DNA of 64,000 bases from Alistipes montrealensis (GCF_018362775.1 NZ_JAGYXY010000004.1:109630-173629), one strand, 5' to 3'; shown: positions 1 to 9,710, counted from the first letter of the stretch. Notes: generated from the sequence alone by a model not told the origin. Translations and numbers: made by a program.

Positions 1-20
1 TTCGAATCCCTCAGCTCCCA
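1..20 (+). tRNA. 3' end of a tRNA (partial, isotype unknown)
   Basis: The window opens inside a tRNA. It shows a T-loop (TTCGAAT), the 3' half of the T stem (CCCTC), the 3' strand of the acceptor stem (AGCTCCC) and an A discriminator at position 20. The next bases are CCG, so the terminal CCA is not fully encoded. The anticodon lies outside the window and the isotype cannot be told. Confidence 0.75.
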
Positions 21-40
21 CCGATCGAAAGAAAATCAGA

Positions 41-67
41 CCACTCGGAAGAGTGGTTTTTTATTTT
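41..67 (+). terminator. Intrinsic terminator after the tRNA
   Basis: A perfect 6-bp stem (CCACTC / GAGTGG) with a GGAA loop is followed by a T-rich run. It lies 20 bases after the tRNA end and should terminate the tRNA transcript. Confidence 0.85.
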
Positions 68-111
68 TCAGGAATCCCGCGTGCCGGAGATTCTTTTCTT
101 CGAAAATGCGC

Positions 112-119
112 TATATTTG
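112..119 (+). promoter_or_regulatory. Candidate -7 box
   Basis: TATATTTG matches the Bacteroidetes -7 consensus TAnnTTTG exactly. No good -33 element is seen at the proper distance. Transcription from here would run into the hairpin terminator at 264-297 without an obvious gene in between. Confidence 0.35.
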
Positions 120-125
120 TGACTG

Positions 126-297
126 AAATAAGTCCTATTCTGTTTCTGAGCGGGTATGCGTAATTTCACGGATGCGGATGCGGCTGAGCCGCGGTCCAGG
201 CGTCGGGCTGATAAACCTGACCATTCCGATTCGGGAAGTGATTCGGGTTTGACCGCTAATTTAAAACCGCCCTGCGAAAGCAGGGCGGTTTTTGTTT
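126..297 (+). ncRNA. Possible structured small RNA
   Basis: About 170 bases lie between a consensus -7 box and a strong terminator. Short complementary segments are nested (AGCGG 149-153 with CCGCT 253-257; TCAC with GTGA; CGGA with TCCG; GCGGC with GCCGC), which would give an interrupted rod. The only open frame through it is short and has no recognisable product. A 6S-like RNA is one hypothesis. The pairings were found by eye, so this is a weak call. Confidence 0.25.
264..297. terminator. Strong bidirectional hairpin terminator
   Basis: A perfect 12-bp stem with a GAAA loop (264-275 / 280-291) has a T run on the plus side. It ends any rightward transcript from position 126 and lies just past the 3' end of the leftward GH27 gene at 350. 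Confidence 0.85.
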
Positions 298-349
298 AAA
301 GTATTCCGGATGCGGTTTGAGCTCCGAATCCGAGGTCGTTTCCCGAAGG

Positions 350-1972
350 TCAGCGTTTTTCAGGCATCTCTTCGCGGATGTTGCCGGGATAGAACTTCAG
401 CAGGACGACGCCGTGGGGTGCGACGGTAGCCTCGAACTTGTCGGTGCACTGTGCGAGGTCCTTCTGCCGCCACAGGTCGCGCACGGTCTGCTGGCCGCGC
501 AGTCCCAGCATGCGGAGCGTGAGGGTCATCTTCACGGGCTGCCAGCCCCGGTTGAAAAGCCCGACGGCCATCGAGCCGTCGTCGAGGTGCTTGGCGTAGA
601 TCACCTGGTCGCCCTCTTGCCAGACGGGTACGGCCTGCAGGCCCAGCGGGTCCTGGTTAACGTCGATCACCTCGTCGTTGGTCAGCAGGCTCCGCGTGAA
701 GTCGTCCATCTGTGCCATGTCGCAGCCGATCAGCAGGGGTGCTGCCAGCAGCGACCAGAGGCTGATGTGCGTATACTGTTCGTCGGCCGTCAGTTGTGTG
801 TAGTGGAGTTTCGGGCCCCAGCCGACCATGCCGATAACCAGCATGTCGGGATCGGCCCAGTGGCCCGGGCGGTTGAAGGGCAGCCAGCGGTCCTGGCTGA
901 ATCCGATGCTGCTGACGCTCTCCCACGTATCGCGGATGTCGCCCGTCGTGCGCCAGCAGTTGGAATACTGCATCCACTGCGGTGCGTCGCCGTAAGGCGC
1001 GCTGTTAGAGAGGCTGTAAACGACATCGCGGTCGAGGGTTTGCAGGGCGTCGTGCATCTCCTTGACGTGGTAGTAGTCCAGCGGGCTCCAGTCGTACTTG
1101 AGGTAATCGATGTCCCATTCGCCCCACTGCTTTACGTCTGGTTTTACGAACGAGTAAGCGCCGAGGTGGTAATACTCGCGGCGGTCTTTCCAGTAATTTC
1201 CGCCCTCCTTCTGATAGCGGTAGTGCTCGTTGTGCTGGCCTTTCTTGATCCATTCGTTTTCGCCGTCGGGGTTGTCCGAATAGCTGCCGATGTGTGCGGC
1301 GTAGGTTCCGACCCACGGTGTGGAGTAGATGCCCACCCGCAGGCCCATGTCGTGAATCTCGCGCGTGAGGGCCTTCATGTCGGGGAATTTCGTGTTCGGC
1401 TGGATCGCGTTGTCCTTGCCGCCGCGTTTGCCCTGCCAGCCGTCGTCGATGTTGATGTAGGACCAACCGTGGTTGATAAGCCCGCTTTCGACCATGGCGC
1501 GTGCCGACGAGAGTACTTGTTCCTGCGTGACATCGCGCGCCCAGCAGTTCCAACTGTTCCAGCCCATGGGCGGGGTGAGTGCGATTTCGCTCCCGACGAC
1601 GATCCTCAGGTCGCGGTCGTAGCTGCCCAGTGCATTTTCGGCTTTCAGTTTCACGGTGTATTCGCCCGGAGCGGCTACGCGGCCTGTGATCCGTCCGGTT
1701 TTGGCGTCGAGCTTCAGCCCTTTGGGAAGCCCTTCGGCGGAGAAGGTCATCGGACGGACGCCGGTAGCGGCGATCGTGTAGAGGAATTCCGAACCGGGAC
1801 GGACGCCGAAGATGCGCGCTCCGTTGATGCGCGGTGTGTCGGCGGGTTTCGGGGTCAGGATATACCGGGACATGTCGGGCGCAGTCTGCGCCGTGGCCTG
1901 CCCGGCCGCCGCCCCGCCGCAGAGTGCGGCGAGGGCGAGGGTCGTCAGGCAAAGAATAATCGTTTTTTTCAT
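350..1972 (-). CDS. Secreted GH27 alpha-galactosidase with N-terminal putative-Ig domain
   Basis: The 540-residue enzyme hydrolyses terminal alpha-galactosides (or beta-L-arabinopyranosides, also found in GH27), probably in the periplasm or at the surface. After a signal peptide (about 1-24) comes a He_PIG/Ig-like module (about 50-127), then the GH27 barrel, which opens with TPPMGWNSWN at 133-142. YINIDDGW (172-179), the nucleophile Asp294 in LKYDW and the acid/base Asp374 in WADPDML are all present. The ATG at 1972 is chosen because a signal peptide follows directly; the open frame extends upstream into the neighbouring gene without support. It is the last gene of the sigma/FecR/SusC/SusD/DUF1735 operon, 26 bases after the preceding stop. 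Substrate specificity within GH27 cannot be read from sequence. Confidence 0.93.
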   Translation of the reverse strand: MKKTIILCLTTLALAALCGGAAAGQATAQTAPDMSRYILTPKPADTPRINGARIFGVRPGSEFLYTIAATGVRPMTFSAEGLPKGLKLDAKTGRITGRVAAPGEYTVKLKAENALGSYDRDLRIVVGSEIALTPPMGWNSWNCWARDVTQEQVLSSARAMVESGLINHGWSYINIDDGWQGKRGGKDNAIQPNTKFPDMKALTREIHDMGLRVGIYSTPWVGTYAAHIGSYSDNPDGENEWIKKGQHNEHYRYQKEGGNYWKDRREYYHLGAYSFVKPDVKQWGEWDIDYLKYDWSPLDYYHVKEMHDALQTLDRDVVYSLSNSAPYGDAPQWMQYSNCWRTTGDIRDTWESVSSIGFSQDRWLPFNRPGHWADPDMLVIGMVGWGPKLHYTQLTADEQYTHISLWSLLAAPLLIGCDMAQMDDFTRSLLTNDEVIDVNQDPLGLQAVPVWQEGDQVIYAKHLDDGSMAVGLFNRGWQPVKMTLTLRMLGLRGQQTVRDLWRQKDLAQCTDKFEATVAPHGVVLLKFYPGNIREEMPEKR

Positions 1973-1998
1973 CGGGTTGGAAAAAATGGAATTTGCGG

Positions 1999-3321
1999 TT
2001 ATTCGGTTTTCTCCGCCAGTACCGGGATAAATTCCGATACGGAGTACAGCTTGTTGCGGTTGCTGGCATTTACGGCCAGGCGTATGTAGCGGCCCGAAAC
2101 GGTCCACTGCTCGGTGGAGTATGTTCCGGTGGTCGAGGTGTTGGTCTTGTCGCCGAAATCGAAATCCTGCGCTTTGGTCCAGTTCTCCCCGTCGTCCGAC
2201 AGTTCGACGTAGCCGGCGCGGAGGTCGGTAACGTACGAATCGCTCCGGCGGACAAGCGTCATGCCGCACCAGTAGTACGTTTTGCCCATGTCCCAGACGG
2301 TCGCCGCTTCATCGGGGTTGATGTCGCCCTGCCCGGTGTTGTTGTAACGGCTTTCCCAGCGGGTTACCAGATCGCCGTCGATCATCAGTTCGGGACCGCG
2401 GCCGGTGTAGTAGGAACTGCACAGGATGAGTTTCCACTCTTTCCGGTTGTCTGCGATCGGGAGCAGCGAGATGTGGAAAAGGACCGTGTTTTTCTCGCTG
2501 ATCTTGAATTTAGAATTACTTTTGAGTTTTACGGCCAGCGTGTAGTAACGGTCCGTGCTGAGTTTCGATTTGTCGACCTTGATCGTCGATACGGCTTCGT
2601 TGTGTCCGGCTGTCAGCTGGCCTTCGGTGAACGTATACGAATCGGCCGGCAGGGGGATATACTGCGTGCCGTTCGCCGCATTGTATTCGGCCAGCACGTC
2701 GTTGCCGTGATCGTATGTGCTCTCGGTGTCCCACTTGTTGTTGAATTCGGTGTAGGTGACGAATTCGAGGGTGTTGGCGTCGGCGGCGCTCAGGTCGGAT
2801 TCCACGAGGCCGGCATTCCTGACGAGCACCTCGGTCTGCTGCATGCGGGGATTGACCAGGATCGTGTTCAGCTCTTCGTTGACTTCGGTTCCCGCAGCCG
2901 TAAGCCGGAACGGGATGACGTAGTCGTTCATCTGGGGCAGCTTCATGATCTTCGGGCAGTTGAGTCGTACGGAGAAGGTTGCACGCCGTCCTTCGGCCGT
3001 GATCGAGCCGGAGCTTTTGATGATCTGGTAGCAATCCTCGCCGAGCAGCGAGTAGGAGGAACCGTTTGCGGCGTTAAAGGCTCCGATGGCGTCGGGGTCG
3101 AGCACGATCTTTACCTCCGATGCCTGGCCGAAATAGCCGCTGCTGTAAGCATAGATGTTGTAGTCGAGCGTCTCTTCCACGTCGTAATAGGTCGCAGTCT
3201 GCGCCCCGTTGTTGACGATGTAGACACGCGGGTCTACCAGGTTGTCGTTGCGGTGGTCTTTTTCGCAGGCGGTCAGCAGCAGGATGCCGGCGAAGGGAAG
3301 CAATATATTTTTCAGTTTCAT
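1999..3321 (-). CDS. DUF1735-type surface lipoprotein with discoidin-like C-terminus
   Basis: This 440-residue protein has a lipoprotein signal (lipobox Cys19, followed by acidic residues that suit surface export). Two DUF1735-like modules follow (about 28-140 and 150-290); the marker YNAANGTQY-type motif appears in both, once as AANGSSYS. The last 140 residues look like an F5/8 type C (discoidin) fold, with DGDLVTRWESRY and a C-terminal RYIRLAVN strand. Such proteins act as surface glycan-binding proteins beside SusC/SusD. It sits 21 bases after susD and 26 bases before the GH27 gene. Carbohydrate-binding function is inferred from context. Confidence 0.88.
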   Translation of the reverse strand: MKLKNILLPFAGILLLTACEKDHRNDNLVDPRVYIVNNGAQTATYYDVEETLDYNIYAYSSGYFGQASEVKIVLDPDAIGAFNAANGSSYSLLGEDCYQIIKSSGSITAEGRRATFSVRLNCPKIMKLPQMNDYVIPFRLTAAGTEVNEELNTILVNPRMQQTEVLVRNAGLVESDLSAADANTLEFVTYTEFNNKWDTESTYDHGNDVLAEYNAANGTQYIPLPADSYTFTEGQLTAGHNEAVSTIKVDKSKLSTDRYYTLAVKLKSNSKFKISEKNTVLFHISLLPIADNRKEWKLILCSSYYTGRGPELMIDGDLVTRWESRYNNTGQGDINPDEAATVWDMGKTYYWCGMTLVRRSDSYVTDLRAGYVELSDDGENWTKAQDFDFGDKTNTSTTGTYSTEQWTVSGRYIRLAVNASNRNKLYSVSEFIPVLAEKTE

Positions 3322-3342
3322 AATTATCCGGATTAGTGTGGT

Positions 3343-5229
3343 TTACCAGCCGTAATTCTGCGTGCATTTCACACGATCGAGTTCCTCCTGGGAGATCGGG
3401 AAGAGGTAGCCGCGCTTGGTGAAGACGCGGTTGCCGTCGCGGCCGCCGTCGTACTTGCAGACGACGCGCTGCCAGAATTCGCCGGTCGATTTGTGGTCTT
3501 TGGCCGAGATATTCATGCCGTAAACGGGCATGTTGTTGTCCGTCTCGGCGGTCATCCAGGTCCGTGTGTCGAAATAGCGCAGGTTCTCGAAGCACAGCTC
3601 GACCTGGCGCTCGCGGCGGATCAGTTCGCGCATCTTGGTCTGGTCGCCGACGGCGTCGGGATAAACCTCCTCGATGTCGGGAACGCCGGCGCGCTTGCGG
3701 ATCATGTTCAGGTAGAGCGTGATGTCCGTGTTCGACGGATCGTATTCGTTGAGCGATTCGATGTAGTTGAGCAGGACTTCCGCATAACGGAACACCGGGA
3801 AATCGATGAATCCGAATACGTTCGTACCGGTTCCGCCCACGGAGGTGTCGAGCGCCGGATTGATGAACTTGTGAGCCAGATAACCCGTCGGAGGATAGTT
3901 GTGGGAAGCGCCCGGTCCGGAGTTGCCGTTGGTGAAAAACTGAATATCGGCGGTTTTCTTATTTGCACCGTGCCAGGTCATGCCGCTCCAGAATACGTTG
4001 ATGTAAAAACGGGGTTCCCGGTTCTGGTACATTTTGTAGGTGTCGAGTTCGTCGCCGTAGATCGGATGCTTGAATTTCGAGAATCCGGTTTCGCTATAAC
4101 CTGCGTCGGGATCGATGATGGGCTGCGACTGATCGTCGTTGGTATAACCCGTGATGGGATAGCGGCCGTTGGACATGGCGAATGCGTCGACCATTTTCTG
4201 GGTTACACCGTAGCCGCCGTAGGCCGTACCGCCGACCTTCGGGGGTGTGGCGACGACGCGCGCCTGGTAGCCGCTGGCGATAAACGTGTAGATTTTTTCC
4301 ACGGCGCCTTTTTCCGAGCCGACCGACGTGAAAAGCGAATTGAAACTGCCGTAGGGATCTTCGCCGTCGGCGCCGACCAGGGTGTAGAGGTTCAGATCCA
4401 TCACGTCTTTGGCGGCCTGGGCGGCCTTTTCCCACTTCTTTTCGTCGTATTGGGTCGGGAAAAGGTGGTCGCCGTATTTGTTGACTACCCCGTTATAGAG
4501 GTCGTTGCCGTTGAAGAGTTTGCGGGCCGAGTAGAGCAGCAGGCGGGCGCGGGCCGCCAGGGCGGCGCCTTTGGTCGCGCGGCCGTAGAAGTGGGTCGGC
4601 CAACTGTCGGGCAGCCCTTTCGACGCCTCCCACAGCTCGTTCGCTACGTAATTGACGCATTCGTCCCACGTATTGCGCTCGCGTTCGTCGAGTCCGGTCT
4701 GCGTGAAGTCGACCGGGTCGTCGCCGACGAGGAAGACGGGGCCGAAAACAGGCAGCATCATGGCGTAGAAATGCGCACGCAGGAAACGGGCTTCGTTGTA
4801 ATAGTAACCTTTGTCGACATCGCCCAGTTCCTCCGGCGGGCACTCGTAAACGTGCTGCATGAAATAATTGGCTTCGCGGATGCCCTTGTACAGGTTGTTG
4901 TACGTGGCATTGCGGTAGAGATTGAGAGCCGGGGTCCAGGAGTCGTAATTGATCTGGGTATAGTATCGGTTCAGGTAGGCAAACGATGTTTCGTCGGAGC
5001 AGGCTTCCCAGGGAAGGTTGCCGGTCGACGCCGAAACGCAGGCCGGTTGATCGTACAACGGTTGCCAGGAGTAGATGTTGACCAGATACTGGTAGGTGGT
5101 CTTTTGTTTTTTGAAGATGTCCTTCGAGGTCAGCGGTTCGTCGGGCTGACGGTCGAGGTATGAATCGCAGGAGGCGAGCAAGGCCCCGGCGGTCAGGAAC
5201 AGAATGAATATCTTGATTGTGTTTTTCAT
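3343..5229 (-). CDS. SusD/RagB-family outer-membrane lipoprotein
   Basis: SusD-like lipoproteins cap SusC channels and bind the incoming ligand. This 628-residue protein has a lipobox ending at Cys21 (LLASC), then the family start YLDRQPDEPLTSKDIF. TPR-like helices follow, and the C-terminal region contains the ERQVELCFENLRYFDTRTWM segment typical of the family. It starts 19 bases downstream of the susC stop, so the two are co-transcribed and should form a SusCD pair. Confidence 0.95.
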   Translation of the reverse strand: MKNTIKIFILFLTAGALLASCDSYLDRQPDEPLTSKDIFKKQKTTYQYLVNIYSWQPLYDQPACVSASTGNLPWEACSDETSFAYLNRYYTQINYDSWTPALNLYRNATYNNLYKGIREANYFMQHVYECPPEELGDVDKGYYYNEARFLRAHFYAMMLPVFGPVFLVGDDPVDFTQTGLDERERNTWDECVNYVANELWEASKGLPDSWPTHFYGRATKGAALAARARLLLYSARKLFNGNDLYNGVVNKYGDHLFPTQYDEKKWEKAAQAAKDVMDLNLYTLVGADGEDPYGSFNSLFTSVGSEKGAVEKIYTFIASGYQARVVATPPKVGGTAYGGYGVTQKMVDAFAMSNGRYPITGYTNDDQSQPIIDPDAGYSETGFSKFKHPIYGDELDTYKMYQNREPRFYINVFWSGMTWHGANKKTADIQFFTNGNSGPGASHNYPPTGYLAHKFINPALDTSVGGTGTNVFGFIDFPVFRYAEVLLNYIESLNEYDPSNTDITLYLNMIRKRAGVPDIEEVYPDAVGDQTKMRELIRRERQVELCFENLRYFDTRTWMTAETDNNMPVYGMNISAKDHKSTGEFWQRVVCKYDGGRDGNRVFTKRGYLFPISQEELDRVKCTQNYGW

Positions 5230-5248
5230 GATTGTTGCCGGTTAGGGA

Positions 5249-8200
5249 TTAGAAACCGATCGTAAGACCGATGTTGATGATCCGGTTGTTCGGGTAGTTG
5301 GTGGCGCCGGTCTGCAGGTCGGGGTCCCACAACTTGAAGGGGCTGAAAGTAAGAAGGTTGACGCCCGAAAGGTAGATGCGCAGATTCTGCATGGCGATCT
5401 TGCTGGCGATGCGTTTGGGCAGCGTATAGCCGATTTCGAGGTTTTTCAGGCGCATGTAACGTCCGTTGACCATCCAGAAAGTAGACAACTGGCTGTTGTT
5501 GGGGTTGGTTCCGGTCGTCAGCCGCGGATACTTGGCGTCGAGATTGTCCGGTGTCCAGTAGTTGTTGTAGATGTCTGCGAAGACGCCTGCCTCTTTGGGA
5601 TTGCGGGCGATGAATGGCTGGGTCTGGTCGTTCATGATCGAAAAATTGACATGCGCGACGCCCTGGAAGAAGGCCGACAGGTCGAATGCCTTCCATTGCA
5701 GCGAAAATCCGAACCCGTAAACGATTTCGGGGATGTCGGGGTAGCCGATCGGTTTTACGTCGTAGCTGTCGATTATCCCGTCTCCGTTGATGTCGACATA
5801 TTTGATATCGCCCGGCTTGACATCGCCGAAACTCTGTTTCACCCAGGAGTCGATGTCTTCCTGATCCTTGAACAGACCGTCGGCGACCAATCCGAATTTC
5901 TGGTATTGGGCCTGTCCGGTTGCATTCCGGTAAGCATATTTCCAACTCGGTTCGTCCTTGTCTACGACCATGTTGCGGGCATAGGTAAAGTTACCGCGCA
6001 CGGTGAGGTGAAAGTCCTTGCCGAGGGGCTGGTGGTATTCGAGCGAGGCGTCGATACCGCTGTTACGCATCTTGCCGATGTTCACCCACGGTTTGGTGCT
6101 CAGTCCGACGTACATCGGGATCGAGCCGCGTTTGAGGAAGATGCCTTCGCGGTGTTCGTTGAAATAGTCGACCGATATGCGCAGTTTGTTGAAGAACGAG
6201 AGGTCGGCGCCGACGTTGAATTTTTTCGCCTTCTCCCAGCCTACGTTCGCGTTGGGCCAGTCGCCCAGCCGGACCGATGAATTGTTGGACGGGGTTGTTC
6301 CGAAATAGTAGCTGCCGCTGTCGCCGCCGCTCTTGATCGTTTCGTTGTAGATGAAACGGCGGTTACCGCCGATCTGGTCGTTACCGACCAGGCCGTAGGA
6401 GGCTTTGAGCTTGACCATGTCGACGACATTGCGGAGCGGTTCGAAGAATTTTTCGTTCGAAACGACATATCCGAGGGCTACCGACGGGAAGAATCCGAAC
6501 CGGTGGTTGGGCGAAAAGTTCTCCGAGCCGTTGTAGCCGAAGTTGCCTTCGATGAAATAGCGGTTGTCGTAATTGTAGGTGATGCGGCCGGCGATACCCT
6601 GATGACGGTAGGGCAGTGCCAGTTCGGAGAGCTCTTCCCCGTTGGAATTTTTGCTGCCTACGTTGTTCTTCTGCGACTGCTGGAAGAGGAACATGGCCGA
6701 AACATCGTGTTTGCCGAAGGTGCGCATCCAATTGACTGCGGCTTCGAAATAGACGGCGCGGTAACCGGTGCTGGCAGCCTTGTAGGAGAGGTTTTCCTCG
6801 CCGATCTTTGTCTGGTTGAATTCCAGTTCACCCGCCTCGTTACGGCCGGTGGCCAGCCACTGGGGCGAGGTTTTCTTGCGAATCAGGTTGTTGACGTTTC
6901 TGGCGTCGAACGATCCTTTGACCGAGACGGTAAGCCCCTTGGTTACCCAGTCGCCCAGGTCTTGGGTCAGCGAGAAAAGCGATTGCGCCGTATTGTAGAA
7001 GATTTCGCGGTAGCCGCTCTGTGTCAGCAGTGCATAGGGGTTCTCGCCCTGGCCCGAGGCCGGACCGGCGAGGTGACCGTTCGAGTAGACTGCCGGGAAA
7101 GCATTGGGTGCGGTCTTGAGCGCATAGTCCCAGATGCCGGTTCCGCTGTCGTTCGTTGCGTCCGAACCCGGTTGGTTCTTGCGCTCGAAGGTGGTGGCCA
7201 GGTTGACGTTCAGTTTGGTGTATTTGTGGAGCTGGACCTCGACGTTCGACCGGAAATTGAACCTGCGGTAGAAAACCGACGTGTTGTACTCCTTCATGTT
7301 GTCGGATTTGAAAAGACCGTCCTCGTTGTAGAAACCGCCCGAGATATAGTATTTGGCCGTGGAACCGCCGCCGGTGACGTTGATGTTCACGCGCTGGTTG
7401 AACGAATAATCCTTATAGAGTTTTTTCACCCAGTCGATGTTGGGGTGCAGGTCGGGGTCCGAACCATCGCGGAACATTTGGATGTCCTTCTGCGAGTAGA
7501 CCTCGTATCCGGCCGCCGCGTTGTACATTTCGGCGAACTGGATGGCGTCGGCCATGTCGGGAATCTTGGTCGGCTGTACCATGCCGGCTTCGAATTTGAT
7601 GGAAATCTGCGGCTTGCCCACGATACCTCCGCGGGTGGTGATCAGTACGACGCCGTTGGCGCCGCGTACGCCGTAGACGGCGGTGGCGGCGGCGTCCTTG
7701 AGGATCGAGAACTCCTTGATGTCCTCGATGTCCACCAGGTCGAGGTCACGTTCGATGCCGTCGACCAGCACCAGCGGCGTCTTGTTGGAGCCGAAGGTGC
7801 TGATACCGCGGATCCAGAAGCTTGACGAGGCGCCCGGTTCGCCCGAACGCTGTACGGAGATGACGCCGGCGAGCTGTCCGGCCAGGTTGTTTGAAATCTT
7901 ACCCGTAGGCATCTTGATGTCGTTGACCGCAACGGTGGCGATCGAACCGACGATGCTGGCTTTCTTCTGGGCGCCGTAACCGACGACGACGACCTCTTCG
8001 AGATTGTTGTCCGGAGCGAGCGTGATCACTTTGGGAATGCTGTTGAGCGGAAACTCCTGCGTCTGGTAGCCGACGTACGAGATGGTTACGAACCCGAAGT
8101 TGCCGGAGAACGCGTAGTCGAACGAGCCGTCCGAAGCAGTGCTCGTACCGAGTGCCGAATCCTTGATCCAGACCGTGGCGCCGATGATCGGCTGCCGGGT

Positions 8201-8620
8201 CGCGGCGTCGATTACCTGTCCCGTGATGTGGTGTTTCTGCGAGACTGCCGGAGCCGGGGCCGGAGCCGGAGCAGCGCTTTGCGCCGCCGTGCGGGTCAGG
8301 ATGATGTTGTTCTGACGGATGATGTAGGTGATGCCGGTTCCGCGCAGTGCATCATCGAGCAGTTGCGAGACCGATTTGGTCGATTTCGAGATTTTTGCCG
8401 GAACGTTGTCCGCCAGATTGCCCTGGTAGGAGATCCGGTAGGAGGTTTGCGCCTCGATCTGCTGGATCAACTCTTTCAGGGTGGTTACGTTTTCAACGCG
8501 CACCGAAGTATCCTGGAGCGACGAAGCGGCTTGGATTTCCCCCCCCCACGGAATAAGGAGTAACAGGCATGCCAGCCGTAGATACCAGGCACGCTGTGTG
8601 CAGAGTAACTTTTGTTTCAT
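5249..8620 (-). CDS. SusC-type TonB-dependent transporter with N-terminal STN domain
   Basis: A 1123-residue outer-membrane transporter energised by TonB. Order: signal peptide (1-32), STN/secretin-like signalling domain (about 45-110), an Ala-Pro linker (112-127), a carboxypeptidase-like regulatory domain (131-215), the plug domain (LVLVDGIERDL region, ending near VLITTRGG) and the beta-barrel to the C-terminal ITIGF-like Phe. The STN domain identifies it as a transducer that signals through the FecR anti-sigma factor encoded 40 bases upstream. With the GH27 enzyme in the operon the ligand is probably a galactose-containing glycan, which is an inference. Confidence 0.95.
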   Translation of the reverse strand: MKQKLLCTQRAWYLRLACLLLLIPWGGEIQAASSLQDTSVRVENVTTLKELIQQIEAQTSYRISYQGNLADNVPAKISKSTKSVSQLLDDALRGTGITYIIRQNNIILTRTAAQSAAPAPAPAPAVSQKHHITGQVIDAATRQPIIGATVWIKDSALGTSTASDGSFDYAFSGNFGFVTISYVGYQTQEFPLNSIPKVITLAPDNNLEEVVVVGYGAQKKASIVGSIATVAVNDIKMPTGKISNNLAGQLAGVISVQRSGEPGASSSFWIRGISTFGSNKTPLVLVDGIERDLDLVDIEDIKEFSILKDAAATAVYGVRGANGVVLITTRGGIVGKPQISIKFEAGMVQPTKIPDMADAIQFAEMYNAAAGYEVYSQKDIQMFRDGSDPDLHPNIDWVKKLYKDYSFNQRVNINVTGGGSTAKYYISGGFYNEDGLFKSDNMKEYNTSVFYRRFNFRSNVEVQLHKYTKLNVNLATTFERKNQPGSDATNDSGTGIWDYALKTAPNAFPAVYSNGHLAGPASGQGENPYALLTQSGYREIFYNTAQSLFSLTQDLGDWVTKGLTVSVKGSFDARNVNNLIRKKTSPQWLATGRNEAGELEFNQTKIGEENLSYKAASTGYRAVYFEAAVNWMRTFGKHDVSAMFLFQQSQKNNVGSKNSNGEELSELALPYRHQGIAGRITYNYDNRYFIEGNFGYNGSENFSPNHRFGFFPSVALGYVVSNEKFFEPLRNVVDMVKLKASYGLVGNDQIGGNRRFIYNETIKSGGDSGSYYFGTTPSNNSSVRLGDWPNANVGWEKAKKFNVGADLSFFNKLRISVDYFNEHREGIFLKRGSIPMYVGLSTKPWVNIGKMRNSGIDASLEYHQPLGKDFHLTVRGNFTYARNMVVDKDEPSWKYAYRNATGQAQYQKFGLVADGLFKDQEDIDSWVKQSFGDVKPGDIKYVDINGDGIIDSYDVKPIGYPDIPEIVYGFGFSLQWKAFDLSAFFQGVAHVNFSIMNDQTQPFIARNPKEAGVFADIYNNYWTPDNLDAKYPRLTTGTNPNNSQLSTFWMVNGRYMRLKNLEIGYTLPKRIASKIAMQNLRIYLSGVNLLTFSPFKLWDPDLQTGATNYPNNRIINIGLTIGF

Positions 8621-8660
8621 AGAGGTTTGGTTAAGATTGGATTAATAAAATTATGTTGAA

Positions 8661-9626
8661 TTATTTGTAAATCGTAATTTTCTCGCCGTGGCGGGAGAAC
8701 CGGGTGTTCGTCGAGAGGGTCAGCACCTCCAGGATATGGTCGATCGGCATGTTGAAATCGAGGGTTCCGGTGAACTGGATTCCTTTGAGCGCATCGCTGC
8801 GGAAGGTGATGCCCAGGCCGTAGAAATCTTCGATTACTGCCGTAATCTGCGAGAGGTCTACGTGCCGAAAGGTGCGCAGCCGGGTGGAGAGTTCCGCTTC
8901 GATGTTGACCGTTTGCAGCGTCAGGTCGTTGTCTGCGGGATTGTAGGAGACTTTTTGTCCCGGATGCAGGGCCACGACATGCTCGGCGGCGCGGAAATCG
9001 ATGGCTCCTTCGACCAGTACGGTTTCGATGTCGGAACTGTCGTTATAGGCTTTCAGGTTGAATTTGGTTCCGCGGACGACGACTTCGGCGTCGTGGACCG
9101 TCGTGACGGTGAACAGTGCGCCGTTGCGTTTGCTGACCTCGAAGAAGGCCTCGCCGGAGAGGTGTACCGTACGGTTTTTATCGCTGAATACGGCGGGATA
9201 GTTCAGTTCCGAACTGCGGGTGAGGCGTACGACGGAGCCGTCGGGCAGTGTTACGGTGCATTCGCTGTTTTCGGCATTGACCGTGCAGATGCGGTCGTCG
9301 GGTCTGTTCTGGTAGATGTACATGCCTGCGACGATTACGCCCGCAACCAATATGGCGGCATAGCGCATCGCGATCCGGCGCCATTGAGGTTTGTTTTTTT
9401 GCCGCCGCAGTTCGATGCGCCGCTGCAGCGACCTGAACGCCTGGTCGGTGTTGACCGATGCGGCCGCCCGGAGCCGGTCCCCGGTGAAAAGCACGAAATA
9501 GAGCGCTTCGAGCCGGCGGCGGTTCTCTTCGGAGGCGTCGTACCAGGTTTCGATCTCGCGGTTGGTCTGTTCGTCGAGTTTTCCTTCGAGGAACGTGGTT
9601 AGCAGGTTGTCGTCGATCTCTTTCAT
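8661..9626 (-). CDS. FecR-family anti-sigma factor
   Basis: The 321-residue inner-membrane protein has a cytoplasmic sigma-binding region (1-80), one transmembrane segment (about 87-106), a periplasmic FecR domain (about 115-215, with LPDGSVVRL) and a C-terminal DUF4974-like domain. It should hold the upstream ECF sigma factor inactive until the STN domain of the downstream SusC reports ligand. It begins 116 bases after the sigma gene, with a hairpin between them, and ends 40 bases before susC. Confidence 0.93.
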   Translation of the reverse strand: MKEIDDNLLTTFLEGKLDEQTNREIETWYDASEENRRRLEALYFVLFTGDRLRAAASVNTDQAFRSLQRRIELRRQKNKPQWRRIAMRYAAILVAGVIVAGMYIYQNRPDDRICTVNAENSECTVTLPDGSVVRLTRSSELNYPAVFSDKNRTVHLSGEAFFEVSKRNGALFTVTTVHDAEVVVRGTKFNLKAYNDSSDIETVLVEGAIDFRAAEHVVALHPGQKVSYNPADNDLTLQTVNIEAELSTRLRTFRHVDLSQITAVIEDFYGLGITFRSDALKGIQFTGTLDFNMPIDHILEVLTLSTNTRFSRHGEKITIYK

Positions 9627-9674
9627 AAAAGGCGGTTTCTGTATGTAATACGATTAAGGGAGAATAGTTACTAA

Positions 9675-9710
9675 ACGAAAACCCGAAATTTTTTCGGGCT
9701 TTCGTTTTTG
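9675..9710. terminator. Hairpin between sigma factor and anti-sigma factor genes
   Basis: A long stem (ACGAAA-CCCGAA paired with TTCGGG-TTTCGT, one mismatch) lies in the 116-base gap between the sigma and fecR genes. The better T run is on the plus side, where no gene needs ending. In the minus direction the run after the stem is short (TTTAG). It may act as a partial terminator setting the ratio of sigma to the rest of the operon. Confidence 0.55.

Noticed and set aside
155..300. Small protein-coding gene from the ATG at 155
   Set aside because: The frame runs through a strong terminator stem and has a low-complexity charged product with no signal; an RNA or plain spacer is likelier.
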